The notes under the pieces were generated by a model. It worked only from the letters and a program-made list of their open reading frames with translations. It was not told where the DNA came from and ran no database searches. From contig WRHT01000111.1 of assembly GCA_009783115.1 (NCBI GenBank), positions 1 to 5,235 on the forward strand: DNA of 5,235 nucleotides, read 5' to 3'. Shown piece after piece: positions 3,462-5,235 of the stretch (position 1 is the first letter of the stretch; each line of letters begins with the position of its first letter). The translations under genes were made by a program, and so were the position numbers. The DNA comes from Desulfovibrionaceae bacterium. Lineage in GTDB: Bacteria > Desulfobacterota > Desulfovibrionia > Desulfovibrionales > Desulfovibrionaceae.

Positions 3462-5235
3462 TTGTCAAACGATACGCCGAATGTCAACGGGGCTTTTACG
3501 CCGGAGATCCGGGCAGCGGGGGCGCCGGGCGAAAATGATAAAACCGCCGCCATTTCCGCGGCCCATGCTCCCGAAAGCGCCGCCGCCATTGACACAAGCC
3601 CGGCTGATATAGAATATCACACCCCCCTGCTCCAGTGCTTGGCCATGATGGCCAAACGCGAAGGCCAGCCCGTGTCTGTCAATGTCATCGCCGCCACCCT
3701 GCCGGCGGGACAGGCCAGCCATCGTCCGTCCGTCATCCTGGGCGCGGCCAAGGCTGCCGGCATTGACGCGGGCATTGTCTATAAACCGCAACTGGAGCAG
3801 ATTTCTACCCTGACCATGCCCTGCATTCTTATGTTGCAGAATAATAACGCCTGCATACTGATGGAACTTACAGGGGATACGGCCACGGTGATTTTTCCGG
3901 AACGCGGCACGGCGGAAAGGCGTCTTCCACGCGCCGCCATCGAGAGAGAGTACATAGGCTATGCCGTTTTCGTCAAACTGGCCGCCAAGCTGGACGCGCG
4001 GGCCAGCAAGCTGAAACTCACGAATCACAGCCGCTGGTTCTGGGGCACCCTGGCCGGCTTTTTCCCCATATACAAGCATGTTTTTTTGGCCAGCCTGGTT
4101 ATCAATATACTGACTCTGGCCTCGCCCCTCTTTTTTATGAATGTCTATGACCGGGTCGTCCCCAACGGGGTGAATGCCCTGGAAACTCTCTGGACCCTGG
4201 CCACCGGCATCATGATCGCCTATATCTTTGACTTCATCCTGCGTAACCTGCGCAGTTACTTTTTGGATGTGGCCGGGCGCAACGCCGATGTGATCATGGC
4301 CGGCAAGCTGATGCAGCATGTGCTGGCCATGCGCCTGGACGACAAGCCGGAATCCACCGGATCTTTGGTCAACAACCTGCGCGAGTTTGAATCCCTGCGC
4401 GAATTTTTCAGTTCCTCCACCATGACGGTCATAGTGGATCTGCCCTTCCTGGTAATTTTCTTGGTCATCATCGCCATGATCGGCGGGCCGATCGTTCTGG
4501 TGATCCTCTGCGCTATCCCCTTGGTGCTGCTGGTGGGCGTCTTTATGCAGTTGCCCATGCAGCGCGTTACGGAACAGGGCTTCAAGGAAAACATGCAGAA
4601 AAACGCCTTGCTGGTGGAAATTATCAATGGCCTGGAAACCGTGAAGACCAGCATGGCCGAGGGACGCATCCAGAGCATCTGGGACAAGGTGGTCAACCTG
4701 AGCGCCCTTTCCAGCGCCCATAGCAAGCATGTGAGTTCCCTTTCCGCCACCATCTCGGTGCTGCTGACCCAGCTGGTCAGCGTGGGGATGATCGTGTTCG
4801 GGGTATACCTGACTCTGGACGGCAGAATTACCATGGGGGGGATCATCGCCTGCAACATGCTTTCCGGCCGGGCCATGGCCCCTCTCTCCCAGCTGGCCGG
4901 CATGTTCGCGCGCCTGCAACAGTCGCGCATGGCCCTGCGCGCTCTGGATCAGCTCATGCAGCTGCCCACGGAAAATGTCTCCGGCGATAGTTATGTGGAA
5001 TTCGGCGAGCTTGAACATTCTTTGCAGATGGAAGGGGTCTGTTTCAAGTACCCGCAAAGCGAGCGTTTTGCCCTGGAGCACATCAATATCAACATCCGCC
5101 CCGGCGAGAAGGTGGGCGTCATCGGTTCCATGGGTTCGGGCAAGAGTTCTTTCGGCCGCCTGTGCATCGGGCTTTACCAGCCCAGCGAGGGGGCGGTGAA
5201 ATTGGGCGGGGTGGATATACGGCAACTCGATACCA
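3462..5235 (+). CDS. Type I secretion ABC exporter, LapB/LssB family, with degenerate C39-like domain (3' end outside window)
   Basis: About 591 codons are present without a stop; family members are usually ~700-750 residues, so the missing part is most of the nucleotide-binding domain. It is an inner-membrane exporter that dimerises and drives substrate through a membrane-fusion protein and TolC-like channel. Residues 1-48 are an Ala/Pro-rich variable lead. A C39-like domain covers about 50-175. Around LLQCLAMM (Cys59) the position of the peptidase nucleophile appears to be Pro55, and the usual His falls on Ala130 (NNACIL), so it should bind substrate but not cleave it. The transmembrane domain covers about 205-475, with helices near 206-228, 243-262, 322-368 and 430-475. 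It contains NVYDRVVPN (227-235) and LREFESLREFF (306-316), both typical of the LapB/LssB branch. The nucleotide-binding domain starts near 525 with A-loop Tyr530 (FKYP) and Walker A GSMGSGKSS at 555-563. Walker B and signature motifs lie outside. ATG 3456 is the alternative start. Confidence 0.93.
   Translation, partial: MSNDTPNVNGAFTPEIRAAGAPGENDKTAAISAAHAPESAAAIDTSPADIEYHTPLLQCLAMMAKREGQPVSVNVIAATLPAGQASHRPSVILGAAKAAGIDAGIVYKPQLEQISTLTMPCILMLQNNNACILMELTGDTATVIFPERGTAERRLPRAAIEREYIGYAVFVKLAAKLDARASKLKLTNHSRWFWGTLAGFFPIYKHVFLASLVINILTLASPLFFMNVYDRVVPNGVNALETLWTLATGIMIAYIFDFILRNLRSYFLDVAGRNADVIMAGKLMQHVLAMRLDDKPESTGSLVNNLREFESLREFFSSSTMTVIVDLPFLVIFLVIIAMIGGPIVLVILCAIPLVLLVGVFMQLPMQRVTEQGFKENMQKNALLVEIINGLETVKTSMAEGRIQSIWDKVVNLSALSSAHSKHVSSLSATISVLLTQLVSVGMIVFGVYLTLDGRITMGGIIACNMLSGRAMAPLSQLAGMFARLQQSRMALRALDQLMQLPTENVSGDSYVEFGELEHSLQMEGVCFKYPQSERFALEHININIRPGEKVGVIGSMGSGKSSFGRLCIGLYQPSEGAVKLGGVDIRQLDT

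Noticed and set aside
4081..4087. Run of seven T (and seven G at 4835-4841) inside the exporter gene as phase-variation sites
   Set aside because: The reading frame is intact through both runs, the lengths are modest, and each encodes ordinary residues of the family (FL and MGGI). There is no sign of switching.
3465..5225. 586-codon stop-free frame on the minus strand opposite the ABC exporter
   Set aside because: The plus strand encodes an exporter with recognisable motifs through the whole stretch. The antisense product is full of His, Gln and Gly and looks like no known protein, which is what a mirrored GC3-biased gene gives. It seems prominent only because the real gene is open at the right edge.
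1..5235. CRISPR arrays, tRNA or rRNA genes, insertion sequences
   Set aside because: No regularly spaced repeats, no cloverleaf-like or rRNA-like segments, and no transposase-like frame or terminal inverted repeats were seen by eye.

Overview
This 5.2-kb window looks like a piece of chromosome from a flagellated Gram-negative bacterium. It has an outer-membrane TolC-family channel, a flagellar switch protein and a moderately GC-rich, GC3-biased codon style. The FliM N-terminus (MNKILAQEEVDALLRGLSGG) and a Lap-type type I secretion system remind me of Desulfovibrionaceae (Desulfobacterota). That taxonomic guess comes from memory of the protein style and was not searched.

Layout, left to right. 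(1) 1-380, minus strand: the first ~126 codons of a membrane-anchored sensory protein, with one N-terminal transmembrane helix and then the start of an extracytoplasmic Cache-like region. Its output domain lies outside the window. (2) 381-584: a divergent intergenic region. It has a good sigma70-type promoter for the sensor gene, a hairpin touching the sensor ribosome binding site, and a convincing sigma54 (-24/-12) promoter pointing at fliM. (3) 585-1562, plus: complete fliM, followed at once by a perfect 12-bp-stem terminator shared with the convergent gene on the other side. (4) 1634-3091, minus: a complete TolC-family outer-membrane protein of the type I secretion class. (5) 3092-3461: a 370-bp divergent regulatory region with weak promoter candidates on both strands, a 17-bp dyad, and a doubtful short ORF overlapping the TolC start by ATGA. 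(6) 3462-5235 and beyond, plus: an ABC exporter of the LapB/LssB type I secretion family with a catalytically dead C39-like N-terminal domain. It is cut by the window edge just after its Walker A motif. The true exporter ORF is open at the right edge, and a long stop-free frame on the opposite strand (3465-5225) is only its shadow.

How they work together: the TolC-like channel and the ABC exporter should be the outer- and inner-membrane parts of one type I secretion machine. The membrane-fusion protein and the substrate, probably a large RTX-type adhesin, are expected to the right of the window. FliM is part of the flagellar rotor switch. Flagellar motor, membrane sensor and adhesin-type secretion genes side by side suggest a motility/attachment neighbourhood, but the co-regulation is inference. 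I do not see a clearly new system. The most useful observations are the sigma54 promoter of fliM, the exporter start codon and dead peptidase domain, and the RNA structures and overlaps in the two divergent intergenic regions.
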